From: Flavobacterium reichenbachii
GTDB taxonomy: Bacteria > Bacteroidota > Bacteroidia > Flavobacteriales > Flavobacteriaceae
DNA length: 64,000 bases
Assembly (NCBI RefSeq): GCF_002217435.1
Contig: NZ_MUHF01000007.1
Location: 254,715 to 318,714, forward strand
Reading direction: 5' to 3'
Shown here: positions 8,366-17,208 of the stretch, in pieces
Layout: every line of letters begins with the position of its first letter
Numbering within the stretch: the stretch's first letter is position 1
Translations under genes and position numbers: made by a program
Notes under the pieces: generated by a model
Databases searched by the model: none
What the model saw: the letters and a program-made list of their open reading frames with translations, nothing else
Told to the model about the DNA's origin: nothing

Positions 8366-9043
8366 ATGGAAGATCAATTTATAAAAACAGCGGCGTTAAT
8401 TGGTGATCCGACCCGAGCTCTGATTATGTGGACATTGCTGGACGGAAAAGCCTTTACAGCTACAGAACTTTCTATTGCTGTTAATACTTCGCCGCAAAAT
8501 ATAAGCATGCATTTGGCTAAACTTTTAGATGCTGGTTTATTGGTAGTAGAGAAACAGGGAAGGCATAAATATTACAGATTTTCAAATAAAGATGTTGCCT
8601 ATGCAATCGAGGCGCTCGCAAGTCTGATTCCGAAAGTCAATCCTCAAAAAAGCAAACCAGAAATGCATTCGCCAATAAAACATTGTAGAACCTGTTACGA
8701 TCATCTAGCCGGAAAAATTGGTGTGGCTCTTGCCGAAAGTCTTTTAGAACAAAAAATAATCCTCGATTTGGATCATAAATTTGAAGTGACTCCAGAAGGA
8801 ATAAAATGGTTTTCTGATTTCGGAATAAATTTAGAAGATTTAAAAAAACAGAGACGTTTGTTCCTGAAACCTTGTTTGGATTGGAGTGAAAGAAAAAATC
8901 ATATTGCAGGTTCTGTCGGAGCTTCTTTACTTGATAAAATGATTACAGAAGATTGGCTGAGAAGAACGAAAGATTCGAGAGCAATACAAATTACCGGAAA
9001 AGGAGAAAAAGAATTATTGAAGTATTTTAAAATAGTTATTTAG
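8366..9043 (+). CDS. ArsR-type winged-helix regulator with C-terminal sensor-like domain
   Basis: A 225-residue protein. The N-terminal ArsR-like HTH (about 1-90) shows LIGDPTRALIMWTLLDG, the recognition helix SPQNISMHLAKLLDAGLL and the wing KQGRHKYYRF. The remaining 130 residues form an extra domain opening with HCRTCYDHLAG (His106, Cys107, Cys110), with another Cys in FLKPCLDW. These could bind a metal or sense redox state, but that is inference. It is transcribed away from the P450-ABM pair and probably represses it. Confidence 0.87.
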   Translation: MEDQFIKTAALIGDPTRALIMWTLLDGKAFTATELSIAVNTSPQNISMHLAKLLDAGLLVVEKQGRHKYYRFSNKDVAYAIEALASLIPKVNPQKSKPEMHSPIKHCRTCYDHLAGKIGVALAESLLEQKIILDLDHKFEVTPEGIKWFSDFGINLEDLKKQRRLFLKPCLDWSERKNHIAGSVGASLLDKMITEDWLRRTKDSRAIQITGKGEKELLKYFKIVI

Positions 9044-9120
9044 GCAAAGGAGACTTCTTAGAATTTTAGCAAAAACTAAAAAAATATTTTTTAGTTTAAA
9101 TATCAGAACCTCAGAACCCT

Positions 9121-9972
9121 TTATTCAGAAAATAAAAACTCAATTACTTTCTGATACAATTCATCATCGTGCATTCCGTGGCCTATTCCTTTAGTTTCTA
9201 TAAACTGGCTGTTTCTCCAATTACTTGCAATTTTCTTTCCTTCTTCAATTGCTACAATATTATCTGCAGTATCGTGGGCAACTAAACCTGGAATATTAAA
9301 TCCGGAAGCGAATTTTTTTCCTGAAAAATCTTCAAGCTTAAAATTGAAACGATCGGCAAAACGACTTTCTAAAAGCGAAAACATTTTGGTATTTAAGCTC
9401 AGCATAGAAACATAATTGTCAATCAGAATTTTTAAATCTGAAGGCGCTCCCAAAATCACCATTTTATTGATGCTGGTATTCGGAAACAAATATTGATGAT
9501 AAACGCACGCAGCACCGCCAATAGAATGGCCGATAATCATAGTGGGCTGATATTTTTCTACTGCTTTATTAATGAATTCGGCATAAAGCGGCACATTAAA
9601 TTCTTTACCGCTGCTTTGCCCGTGAGCCGGAGCATCGATTGCGATAATAGTACTTCCTGATTTTTGCAGATAAGGCAGCGTTTTTTTCCATCGGGATGCA
9701 TTACTTTCCCATCCGTGAACGAGTAAAATTTTAGTGTCATTCCCTTTCCATACATAAGTCTGAAAGTGGTGTTCATTATGATGAAACGTTTCTGTTTCCG
9801 TATTTTGAAGTATTTTTGGAAGTTTGTCCTTTTGTAATCTTCCAATTCTGGGCTGGCTAAATAAAGCATAAGACAGTGCTAAAGCTTTTTGCGGGCGGAC
9901 ATAACTTAAGATGTTAATGTAAGATCCAACCGATTTTAATGTAATAAAACGAATACCTTCTTTAAGTCCCAA
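9121..9972 (-). CDS. Alpha/beta hydrolase
   Basis: A 283-residue protein with the alpha/beta hydrolase fold. It has an oxyanion segment LLVHGWESNASRW, the nucleophile elbow IGHSIGG, an acidic residue in VAHDTADNIV, and the catalytic-histidine region GIGHGMHDDEL near the C-terminus. All three triad elements are visible. The substrate is unknown; closest in character to small esterases or lipases. It is downstream of and co-directional with the coiled-coil gene, but a terminator separates them. Confidence 0.85.
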   Translation of the reverse strand: MGLKEGIRFITLKSVGSYINILSYVRPQKALALSYALFSQPRIGRLQKDKLPKILQNTETETFHHNEHHFQTYVWKGNDTKILLVHGWESNASRWKKTLPYLQKSGSTIIAIDAPAHGQSSGKEFNVPLYAEFINKAVEKYQPTMIIGHSIGGAACVYHQYLFPNTSINKMVILGAPSDLKILIDNYVSMLSLNTKMFSLLESRFADRFNFKLEDFSGKKFASGFNIPGLVAHDTADNIVAIEEGKKIASNWRNSQFIETKGIGHGMHDDELYQKVIEFLFSE

Positions 9973-9990
9973 AGCGTTTGATTTATTATA

Positions 9991-10016
9991 AAAAAAGCCT
10001 CGAATTTCGAGGCTTT
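9991..10016 (-). terminator. Rho-independent terminator
   Basis: AAAGCCTCGAAATTCGAGGCTTT followed by a T run on the minus strand. It ends the Nif3-ribbon operon. Confidence 0.85.
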
Positions 10017-10023
10017 CAATTAT

Positions 10024-10803
10024 TTAGATTTTTGAGAACAATTGTTCCATTTTTTCTTTTTCTTCTTCAGCTAAAGCGCTGTCAACCAAAATTCTTCCAG
10101 AGTGCTCATCAGTGATGATTTTCTTTCTTGAAGCGATTTCAACCTGAGTTTGCGGCGGAATAGTGAAAAATGATCCTGCAGATGCACCTCTTTCAATAGA
10201 TACAACAGCCAAACCATTACGAACACTAGTTCTAATTCTTGTGTAAGCAGCTAATAATCTGTCTTCGATTTGTGAAGCATATTCAGCAGATTTCTCAGTT
10301 AAGAAGATTTCTTCTTTTTGAGTTTCTGCCATAATCGCATCCAATTCAGATTTTTTATGTTTTAAATGAGAACTTTTTGCGTCAAGTTTTTCTTTTAAAT
10401 TAGAAATAACTTCTTTTTTATGTTCTATAGAAGCTTTCATTTCTTTGATTTGCTTTTCAGCCAATTGAATTTCTAATTCTTGAAATTCAACTTCTTTTGT
10501 CAAAGAATTAAATTCTCTGTTGTTACGAACTGATTCTTGTTGTTTTGTGTATTTTTTAATAACCTCCTTATGCTCCTCAATAGCAATTTTCTTTGCTTTG
10601 ATTTGCTCCTCAACCACCTCAAGTTCACCTTTCAGTTTCTCTGAACGAGTGCTCAAACCTGCAACTTCATCTTCTAAATCTTCCACTTCTAAAGGAAGTT
10701 CTCCTCGTACGTTTCTGATCTCGTCAATTCTAGAGTCAATAAGCTGTAAATCGTATATTGCTCTTAACTTGTCCTCAACACTTAATTCTTTCGTATTCGC
10801 CAT
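10024..10803 (-). CDS. Coiled-coil protein with degenerate C4 zinc-ribbon-like domain
   Basis: A 259-residue protein. Residues about 30-180 form a long antiparallel coiled coil and the C-terminus matches the zf-RING_7 family (CT398-like). The ribbon region reads RGASAGSFFTIPPQTQ, then KKIITDEHSGRILVD. At the places where relatives carry two CxxC-type pairs this protein has Ala, Ser and Asp, so it probably does not bind zinc. It follows nif3 by 3 bp, the usual neighbour of this family. Function is unresolved; proposed roles involve flagellar or secretion chaperones in other phyla. Confidence 0.85.
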   Translation of the reverse strand: MANTKELSVEDKLRAIYDLQLIDSRIDEIRNVRGELPLEVEDLEDEVAGLSTRSEKLKGELEVVEEQIKAKKIAIEEHKEVIKKYTKQQESVRNNREFNSLTKEVEFQELEIQLAEKQIKEMKASIEHKKEVISNLKEKLDAKSSHLKHKKSELDAIMAETQKEEIFLTEKSAEYASQIEDRLLAAYTRIRTSVRNGLAVVSIERGASAGSFFTIPPQTQVEIASRKKIITDEHSGRILVDSALAEEEKEKMEQLFSKI

Positions 10804-10806
10804 ATT

Positions 10807-11907
10807 CTATAAGTACTTAACTGGATTTGTATTTTCTTCTGATAAAATGATTGCAAAATTAAGGATTTTTTTTTGAAGATAATCAACAATATAGTTTTTT
10901 GTATAGCGTTCGCTCTCAAAATGACCAATATCTGCCAAAAGCAGCTGGTTTTCGGCTTCATAGAACTGATGGTATTTAAGATCTGATGTCAAAAATGCAT
11001 CTGCTCCGGCCATAATTGCGTTTTTTATCGCAAAACTTCCAGAACCGCCTAAAACTGCAATCCTCTTTATTTTTTTTCCTAAAAAAGCAGAATGGCGAAT
11101 TCCGTCAGCAGTCATTTTGTTTTTTACAAAAAGCAGAAAATCTTTTTCGTCCATTTCAGTTTCAAATTCTCCAATCATTCCCAAACCAATATTTTGATGT
11201 TGGTTTTGTAAATCATAAATTTCATAAGCCACTTCTTCATAAATATGATTCGCAAAAAGTGTTTTCAAAATTTTTGATTGTAAATGTTTTTCAAACGTAA
11301 CTTCAATTTTTATTTCTTCAGTTTCAGTCAATTCATGGCGTTCGCCAATTACCGGATTGCTTTCAGAATTTCCTTTGTAAGTTCCTGTTCCGTTTGAGTT
11401 AAAACTGCAATTTTCATAATTGCCAATTGTACCTGCTCCAGCATCAAACAAAGCCTGACGAACTTTTTGCGCATTTTCAGGAACAGTATAGGTTACTAGT
11501 TTTTGAATAAAATTCTGTTTCGGGATCAATATTTTGGTATTAACTAAACCTAAAGCATCACAGAAAATTTTATTAACGCCTTGCGAATGATTGTCAAGTG
11601 CGGTGTGAACAGCATAAATGGCAATGTCGTTTTTAATCGCTTTTAGAATTGCACGCTCGACATAATTTTTGCCGGTTATTTTTTTAATTCCGGAGAATAA
11701 AATAGGATGGAAGCAAACTACCAAATTGCAATTTTTTGTAATGGCTTCTTCAATAACATTTTCCAAAGCATCGTGACAAACTAAAACTCCTGTGCTTTCA
11801 GTTTCTGAATTACCCACTAAAAGTCCAACATTGTCAAAATCTTCGGCGTAAGCCAAAGGGGCCATTTCTTCGAGAACTGATATTATATCTTTGATTTTCA
11901 TTTTCAA
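10807..11907 (-). CDS. Nif3-like dinuclear metal-centre protein
   Basis: A 366-residue member of the NIF3/DUF34 family. Metal ligands are visible in VVCFHPILFSGIK, in IYAVHTALDNHSQGVN and in the C-terminal IGHFESER. A central insertion (about 125-245), common in longer family members, carries a PII-like domain. The family forms hexamers with a di-metal centre; its biochemical role is not settled. It lies directly upstream of the coiled-coil ribbon gene (3-bp gap), a pairing conserved in many bacteria. Confidence 0.93.
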   Translation of the reverse strand: MKMKIKDIISVLEEMAPLAYAEDFDNVGLLVGNSETESTGVLVCHDALENVIEEAITKNCNLVVCFHPILFSGIKKITGKNYVERAILKAIKNDIAIYAVHTALDNHSQGVNKIFCDALGLVNTKILIPKQNFIQKLVTYTVPENAQKVRQALFDAGAGTIGNYENCSFNSNGTGTYKGNSESNPVIGERHELTETEEIKIEVTFEKHLQSKILKTLFANHIYEEVAYEIYDLQNQHQNIGLGMIGEFETEMDEKDFLLFVKNKMTADGIRHSAFLGKKIKRIAVLGGSGSFAIKNAIMAGADAFLTSDLKYHQFYEAENQLLLADIGHFESERYTKNYIVDYLQKKILNFAIILSEENTNPVKYL

Positions 11908-11980
11908 TTTTGTTTCAGGTTTCAGGTTTCAAGTTTTTTGATTGTGTGAAAACTGGAAACCTGAAACAAATTAACGAAAA
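11908..11980. repeat. Palindromic intergenic repeat (family B, copy 1)
   Basis: TTTGTTTCAGGTTTCAGG on the left and GAAACCTGAAACAAA on the right form an imperfect hairpin between the divergent nif3 and lpxK genes. Related copies are at 34617-34679 and, as a half, at 50992-51023. Confidence 0.65.
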
Positions 11981-11998
11981 AAATTATACTTTCGTAAA

Positions 11999-13024
11999 AT
12001 GAACTTACTCCGAAAAATACTTTTTCCATTCGCCATTTTATACGGTTTAATTACTTCAATCCGTAATTTTCTTTTTGATAAAGGAGTTCTAAAATCGACT
12101 TCATTTGATATTCCAATTATCGCAGTTGGAAATTTAAGCGTTGGCGGAACAGGAAAAACACCTCAAATAGAATATCTTATTCGGTTGTTATCTGATAAAT
12201 ATAGAATTGCGACTTTAAGCAGAGGATATAAAAGAAAATCGGAAGGTTTTATATTGGCTGATGAAAATGCAAATGCTGAAATTCTAGGCGATGAACCTTT
12301 TCAGTTTTATCAAAAATTCCCAAATATTCAGGTTGCTGTTGATGCTGATCGAACAAACGGAATAACAAAATTACTGTCGCAGGAAATAAAACCTCAAATA
12401 ATATTACTTGACGATGCCTATCAGCATAGAAAAGTAAAAGCAGGTTTTTATATTTTGCTGACTTCGTATGATGATTTGTATGCAGATGATTTTATGCTTC
12501 CTACAGGAAATCTTCGAGAAAGCAGGAGCGGCGCCAAAAGGGCTAAAGTTGTAATTGTCACAAAGTGTCCGAAGGATTTATCTCCTGAAAAACAAAGCGA
12601 AATCTGGGATAAACTGAAATTGACCTGTTCGCAACAACAGTTGTTTTTCACCTATATAGATTATGATGATTTGATTTATAGTCAAAATGAAAAAATTGCT
12701 GTTCTGGAAGTAAAAAACGAATCAAAATTACTTTTGGCAGGAATTGCAAAGCCAAAACCATTTTTTGATTTTATAAAAAATGATAATGACGAATGTATGA
12801 CTTTTCCGGATCATCATCATTTTTCTGAAGCCGATTTACATGCTGTTCAAGATAAAGCAAAAGGCAGAAAAATAATTACAACAGAAAAAGATTATGTGCG
12901 ATTAAAAGATTCTAAATTAGTTTCTCAGTTATATTATCTTCCAATAAAAAGTACTTTTATCAGTCAGCAGCAAAATTTTAATGCTTCGGTTTTAGATTAT
13001 ATAAAAACAAATTTAGAATCTTAA
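11999..13024 (+). CDS. lpxK: Tetraacyldisaccharide 4'-kinase
   Basis: A 341-residue protein with one N-terminal membrane-associated helix (about 1-25) and a P-loop GNLSVGGTGKTP (about residues 42-53). ILLDDAYQHRK matches the catalytic DDxxQH region of LpxK, and ITTEKDYVRLK lies near the C-terminus. It phosphorylates the 4' position of the lipid A disaccharide at the inner membrane. Its stop is 4 bp from the convergent GAPDH stop. Confidence 0.95.
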   Translation: MNLLRKILFPFAILYGLITSIRNFLFDKGVLKSTSFDIPIIAVGNLSVGGTGKTPQIEYLIRLLSDKYRIATLSRGYKRKSEGFILADENANAEILGDEPFQFYQKFPNIQVAVDADRTNGITKLLSQEIKPQIILLDDAYQHRKVKAGFYILLTSYDDLYADDFMLPTGNLRESRSGAKRAKVVIVTKCPKDLSPEKQSEIWDKLKLTCSQQQLFFTYIDYDDLIYSQNEKIAVLEVKNESKLLLAGIAKPKPFFDFIKNDNDECMTFPDHHHFSEADLHAVQDKAKGRKIITTEKDYVRLKDSKLVSQLYYLPIKSTFISQQQNFNASVLDYIKTNLES

Positions 13025-13028
13025 CGCC

Positions 13029-14048
13029 TTATTTTTTTCTTATCAGTAAAATCAAATCGATCAATCTCGACGAGTAGCCAATTTCGTTATCGTACCAGCC
13101 TACAACTTTTACCATTTTATCAATGACAGAAGTAAGCTGCGCATCAAACAAACAAGAATGAGTATTGCCAATTATATCTACAGAAACAATAGGATCTTCG
13201 GTATAATCTAATATTCCTTTTAAATATGTTTTTGATGCTTCTTCAAATGCTTTGTTAATTTCTTCAATAGTAACGGCGCGCTTAACATTAAACGTAATGT
13301 CTGTCAAAGAACCATCCGGAACCGGAACTCTTATACCGCATCCTCCGATTTTATTGTGCAGTTTTGGGAAAATTTTGGTTAATGCTTTGGCAGCTCCCGT
13401 AGTTGTAGGAACGATTGACTGACTTGCACCTCTTGCCCTGCGCAGATCTTTATGAGGTTGGTCGTGAAGACTTTGATCTGTGGTAAAAGAGTGAATTGTT
13501 GTAATGTAAGCCTGCTCAATACCACATAAATCTTCCAGAATTTTTATCATCGGAGCAGCATTGTTTGTAGTGCAGCTTGCATTAGAAACAATGTTTTCTG
13601 TACCATCCAGAATACTTTCATTTACTCCCAAAACTACCGTTTTTATAGTGTCAACTTCAGACGGAGCAGAAAGAATTACTTTTTTAGCTCCAGCTTCAAT
13701 ATGGGCATGCAGCTCTTCGTGTGTTTTGTATTTTCCAGTAGATTCTACAACAAAATCTATAGAATGGCTTTTCCAGTCTAAATTGGAAATGCTTTTTTCA
13801 TGAAAGAATAAAAAATGCTTTCCGTCAATAATAATTCCGTCGTTGTCAAAACTTACTTTAAAAGGTAAGACACCGTGAATACTATCGTACTTTATAAGAT
13901 GTGACATGGTTTGGTTGTCTGCAATATCATTAATTGCAACGACTTCAATTTCAGGATGGTTAATAAGTAATCGAAATAAGTTTCTTCCAATTCTTCCGAA
14001 ACCATTAATGGCAATTCTTGTTTTCAATTTTTTGGTGATTCGTTTCAT
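13029..14048 (-). CDS. gap: Glyceraldehyde-3-phosphate dehydrogenase, type I
   Basis: A 339-residue protein. The NAD-binding motif is INGFGRIGRNLFR, the active-site loop is SNASCTTNN with catalytic Cys159, and WYDNEIGYSSRL is near the end. It catalyses NAD(P)-dependent oxidation and phosphorylation of glyceraldehyde 3-phosphate. The first eight residues (MKRITKKL) are a basic extension. A perfect 15-bp inverted repeat starts immediately 5' of its start codon and may control it. Confidence 0.95.
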   Translation of the reverse strand: MKRITKKLKTRIAINGFGRIGRNLFRLLINHPEIEVVAINDIADNQTMSHLIKYDSIHGVLPFKVSFDNDGIIIDGKHFLFFHEKSISNLDWKSHSIDFVVESTGKYKTHEELHAHIEAGAKKVILSAPSEVDTIKTVVLGVNESILDGTENIVSNASCTTNNAAPMIKILEDLCGIEQAYITTIHSFTTDQSLHDQPHKDLRRARGASQSIVPTTTGAAKALTKIFPKLHNKIGGCGIRVPVPDGSLTDITFNVKRAVTIEEINKAFEEASKTYLKGILDYTEDPIVSVDIIGNTHSCLFDAQLTSVIDKMVKVVGWYDNEIGYSSRLIDLILLIRKK

Positions 14049-14049
14049 T

Positions 14050-14089
14050 ATTTAATCGTTTAATCGATTTGACAATTAAACGATTAAAT
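14050..14089. repeat. Perfect 15-bp inverted repeat between lipA and gap
   Basis: ATTTAATCGTTTAAT (14050-14064) and ATTAAACGATTAAAT (14075-14089) pair perfectly around a 10-base loop. It sits one base from the gap start codon and 12 bp after the lipA stop. There is no T run on the minus strand, so it is not a standard terminator. An operator or mRNA stem masking the start are the best readings. Confidence 0.7.
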
Positions 14090-14101
14090 GAATAAACTTT
14101 T

Positions 14102-14968
14102 TTATAAAATATGTTTTTGTGCTTTATAGGAAGAACGAACAAGCGGTCCGCTTTCTACATGGCGGAAACCTAGTTCAAGACCAAATTTTTCGTATTTGGC
14201 AAATTGATCCGGAGTGATGAATTCCTTTACCGGTAAGTGCTTTTTACTCGGCTGAAGGTATTGGCCAATTGTTACAACATCAACATTTGCATTGCGTAAA
14301 TCGGTCATAGTCTGAAAAACTTCTTCTTCAGTTTCTCCCAAACCTAGCATAATACCCGATTTAGTTCTGTTGATTCCTTTTTCTTTTAAGTAACGTAAAA
14401 CTTCTAAACTTCTGTCATATTTTGCCTGAATACGAACCTCACGAGTCAAACGGCGAACGGTCTCCACATTATGAGAAACCACTTCTGGATTTGCTTCAAC
14501 GATTCGATCAATATTTCTTTCGATTCCCTGAAAATCAGGAATTAAAGTTTCAAGAGTAGTATTTGGGTTCATTCTTCGGATTGCTTTTACAGTTTCAATC
14601 CAAATAATAGAACCGCCATCTTTTAAATCATCTCTATCCACACTGGTAATTACAGCATGTTTAATATTCATGATTTTAATAGAACGTGCTACTTTTTCTG
14701 GTTCATCCCAATCTACGGTTTCCGGTCTGCCAGTTTTTACACCGCAGAAACCACAGGAACGTGTACACACATTTCCAAGAATCATAAAAGTTGCCGTGCC
14801 TTCTCCCCAGCATTCACCCATATTAGGGCAGCTTCCGGATGTGCAAATAGTATTTAAGCTGTATTTGTCTACCAAACCGCGAAGTTCAGTGTATTTTTGT
14901 CCAATTGGAAGTTTAACCTTTAACCATCTAGGTTTTGCAACTGGTATATTTTCAGAGACTGTTTCCAT
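14102..14968 (-). CDS. lipA: Lipoyl synthase
   Basis: A 288-residue radical SAM enzyme that inserts two sulfurs into octanoyl groups on lipoyl domains. The auxiliary cluster motif is [12 protein letters not shown] (Cys42, Cys47, Cys53) and the SAM cluster motif is CTRSCGFC (Cys68, Cys72, Cys75). The C-terminal RSSYKA motif, whose serine binds the auxiliary cluster, is present. A -7 element (TATCTTTG on the minus strand, 14988-14995) lies just upstream. Confidence 0.97.
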   Translation of the reverse strand: METVSENIPVAKPRWLKVKLPIGQKYTELRGLVDKYSLNTICTSGSCPNMGECWGEGTATFMILGNVCTRSCGFCGVKTGRPETVDWDEPEKVARSIKIMNIKHAVITSVDRDDLKDGGSIIWIETVKAIRRMNPNTTLETLIPDFQGIERNIDRIVEANPEVVSHNVETVRRLTREVRIQAKYDRSLEVLRYLKEKGINRTKSGIMLGLGETEEEVFQTMTDLRNANVDVVTIGQYLQPSKKHLPVKEFITPDQFAKYEKFGLELGFRHVESGPLVRSSYKAQKHIL

Positions 14969-14987
14969 ATATCAAAATTCTAAAGTG

Positions 14988-14995
14988 CAAAGATA
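14988..14995 (-). promoter_or_regulatory. -7 element of lipA
   Basis: TATCTTTG on the minus strand is a full TAnnTTTG match 20 bp before the lipA start. No clear TTTG is found at the expected -33 distance. Confidence 0.5.
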
Positions 14996-15174
14996 CGGAA
15001 TGTAGTTTATTTTGAAGTTGCTAATTTTCTTTTCGTTCATTTTTGTGTCTGCTAAAAACTATTTTTAAATTCTACTAACAATTTTGAAGGTTAGTTTGAC
15101 TTTTACAATTTCAAATTTTACCTTAATCTGTTACAAATTTGACTCCTGAGATCAGTGCAAAATTAATGCTGTGC

Positions 15175-15182
15175 TAATTTTG
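15175..15182 (+). promoter_or_regulatory. -7 element of first M48 protease gene
   Basis: TAATTTTG is a full TAnnTTTG match 26 bp before the ATG at 15209. The -33 element is not obvious. Confidence 0.45.
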
Positions 15183-15208
15183 TTGTTAATTTAATAGTTT
15201 TGAAAAAC

Positions 15209-16078
15209 ATGAAAAAGAGATTTATTGTATTGGGAATTTTATTTATGACTTTTAGTTTTACTAAAATGAATGCACAAATACTTTCAGATAAAGCCATGGG
15301 AGCTTTAGGCAAAGGTGTTTCGGGGTTTACGTTTAGTGATGCAGATGCCGCTGCTTTGGCTAAAGAATCAGTTGCTGACCTGGATGCTAACAATCCTGTT
15401 GCCGGACCTGCAGATGGTTACTCAATTCGATTAAATCGCTTATTTGGTAAACATGCTTCTAGTGATGGAATTAATTTAAATTATAAAGTTTATTTAGTAA
15501 AAGACATCAATGCTTTTGCTTGTGCAGATGGAAGTGTTCGTGTATTTGCAGGCTTAATGGATGTTATGGATGATAATGAATTGCTTGCAGTTATCGGACA
15601 TGAAATAGGTCACGTATTTAATCACGATACAAGAGATGCTATTAAAGCAGTTTATAAAAAAGAAGCCTTGTTGGATGCTGCTTCATCACAATCGGCAAAA
15701 ATAGAGACTCTTTCGGGATCTCAATTAGCAAAAATTGGAAGCGCAATGATCGACAGCAAGCATAGTAGAAAGCAAGAATCTCAAGCTGATGAATTTTCGT
15801 ATGATTTTATGAAAAAAAATGGTTATGATGTAAATGCGGTGGAATCTGCTTTTAAGATTCTTCAAAATTTAAGTGAGGGAGCTGAATCTTCTTTTATGAC
15901 TAAAATGATGAGCTCACATCCAGATTCTGGCAAAAGAGCAGATGATGCTAAAAAAAGAGCAACAAAAGATGGCTTGTATAAAGTTTACGCACAGCAGAAA
16001 ATTGATAATTCTGTGCCTGTAAAAGCAAAAGCAGCAACAAAAACAACTGCTAAAAAGACAGCAGCAAAAAAGAAGTAA
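15209..16078 (+). CDS. Secreted M48-family metalloprotease, copy 1
   Basis: A 289-residue protein with a signal peptide (about 1-23, ending MNAQ). The zinc site is VIGHEIGHVFNHD (HEIGH at 131-135) and the third ligand is in RKQESQADEFSYDF. The tail after about residue 270 is a Lys/Ala/Thr-rich stretch. I start it at ATG 15209 because the upstream TTG at 15200 precedes a less convincing leader. It is probably periplasmic. The next gene is a close paralogue, so this is a tandem duplication; a perfect terminator separates the two. Confidence 0.92.
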   Translation: MKKRFIVLGILFMTFSFTKMNAQILSDKAMGALGKGVSGFTFSDADAAALAKESVADLDANNPVAGPADGYSIRLNRLFGKHASSDGINLNYKVYLVKDINAFACADGSVRVFAGLMDVMDDNELLAVIGHEIGHVFNHDTRDAIKAVYKKEALLDAASSQSAKIETLSGSQLAKIGSAMIDSKHSRKQESQADEFSYDFMKKNGYDVNAVESAFKILQNLSEGAESSFMTKMMSSHPDSGKRADDAKKRATKDGLYKVYAQQKIDNSVPVKAKAATKTTAKKTAAKKK

Positions 16079-16096
16079 TCTTTTATATATTGGGTA

Positions 16097-16132
16097 AAAC
16101 CGGCAAATTCTCCAGAATTTGCCGGTTTTTTT
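16097..16132 (+). terminator. Rho-independent terminator
   Basis: ACCGGCAAATTCT pairs with AGAATTTGCCGGT across a two-base loop, followed by seven Ts. Confidence 0.92.
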
Positions 16133-16247
16133 GTTTATCGTTATATCAATAATAACAGGTGATCGTTTTTATAACTCATTTAAAATGCATATATTTAATT
16201 GTTGAAAAAACAAATTTTTGTGTGAAATGAAATAACATTTTGTTGTT

Positions 16248-16255
16248 TACATTTG
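16248..16255 (+). promoter_or_regulatory. -7 element of second M48 protease gene
   Basis: TACATTTG is a full TAnnTTTG match 24 bp before the ATG at 16280. Confidence 0.45.
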
Positions 16256-16279
16256 TTGTTAAATTGTAATTGTAAAAAC

Positions 16280-17143
16280 ATGAAAAAGAAATTTATAATA
16301 GTAGGACTTTTATTTGCGGTATTTGGTTTTACCAAAATAAATGCGCAGATTAATCTTGGAGACAAAGCAATCGGGGCACTTCAAAAAGGAGTGAGCGGCT
16401 TTACTTTTTCTAACGCAGATGCTGCTAAACTGTCTAAAGAAGCAGTTGATAAATTAGATACAGAAAATCAAGTTGCGAGCGCAACAGATCCCTATACTTT
16501 AAGGCTGAACAGAGTTTTTGGAAAACATGCTACAGGCGAAGGTTACACATTAAACTTTAAAGTTTATAAATTAAAAGAAGTAAATGCTTTTGCAACTGCA
16601 GACGGAAGCGTTCGTGTATATTCAGGATTAATGGATATTATGGATGATAATGAACTTCTTGCGGTAATAGGCCACGAAATTGGTCACGTTGCCAATAATG
16701 ATTCAAGAGATGCAGTTAGAGCCGCATATCAAAAAGAAGCTTTATTAGATGGAGTTGCTTCTCAATCTGCAACTGTTGCAACTGTTACAGACAGTCAGTT
16801 AGGAAAAATCGGAAGTGCATTGATTGATAGTAAACACAGCCGTAAACAAGAATCAGAAGCCGATTTATTTTCTTATAATTTCTTGAAGAAAAACGGATAT
16901 AACGTAAATGCTGAAGAATCTGCTTTTAGAATTTTAGCAAAAATGAGTGAAGGAAGCGAAGCTTCATTTATTGACCAAATGATGAGTTCACATCCGGATT
17001 CTAAGAAAAGAGCAGATGATGCAAAAGCAAGAGCAGAAAAAGATGGTTTATATAAAGCTTATATACAGCAGAAAATTGTGAATACTGCGCCAGTGGTTAA
17101 AAAAGCTGCGGCTACAAAGAAAACAACAGCTAAAAAGAAATAA
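16280..17143 (+). CDS. Secreted M48-family metalloprotease, copy 2
   Basis: A 287-residue paralogue of the preceding gene, collinear from the signal peptide (ending INAQ) to the Lys-rich tail. It has the zinc site VIGHEIGHVANND and the third-ligand region RKQESEADLFSYNF. The ATG at 16280 gives a clean signal peptide; the frame is open to a TTG at 16253 that lies within the -7 element. Its own promoter and terminator mean the copies can be expressed separately. The two differ mostly in the propeptide-like region and tail. Confidence 0.92.
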   Translation: MKKKFIIVGLLFAVFGFTKINAQINLGDKAIGALQKGVSGFTFSNADAAKLSKEAVDKLDTENQVASATDPYTLRLNRVFGKHATGEGYTLNFKVYKLKEVNAFATADGSVRVYSGLMDIMDDNELLAVIGHEIGHVANNDSRDAVRAAYQKEALLDGVASQSATVATVTDSQLGKIGSALIDSKHSRKQESEADLFSYNFLKKNGYNVNAEESAFRILAKMSEGSEASFIDQMMSSHPDSKKRADDAKARAEKDGLYKAYIQQKIVNTAPVVKKAAATKKTTAKKK

Positions 17144-17164
17144 TAATTTAGTGTAATGTAAAAC

Positions 17165-17200
17165 AAACTCGGCAGATTCTTAGAATCTGCCGAGTTTTTT
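17165..17200 (+). terminator. Rho-independent terminator
   Basis: AACTCGGCAGATTCT pairs with AGAATCTGCCGAGTT across one base and is followed by a T run. It closes the second protease gene. Confidence 0.92.
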
Positions 17201-17208
17201 ATTTTCAA

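Noticed and set aside
14670..15005. 111-residue open frame antisense to lipA
   Set aside because: It is a shadow of the conserved lipA coding strand.
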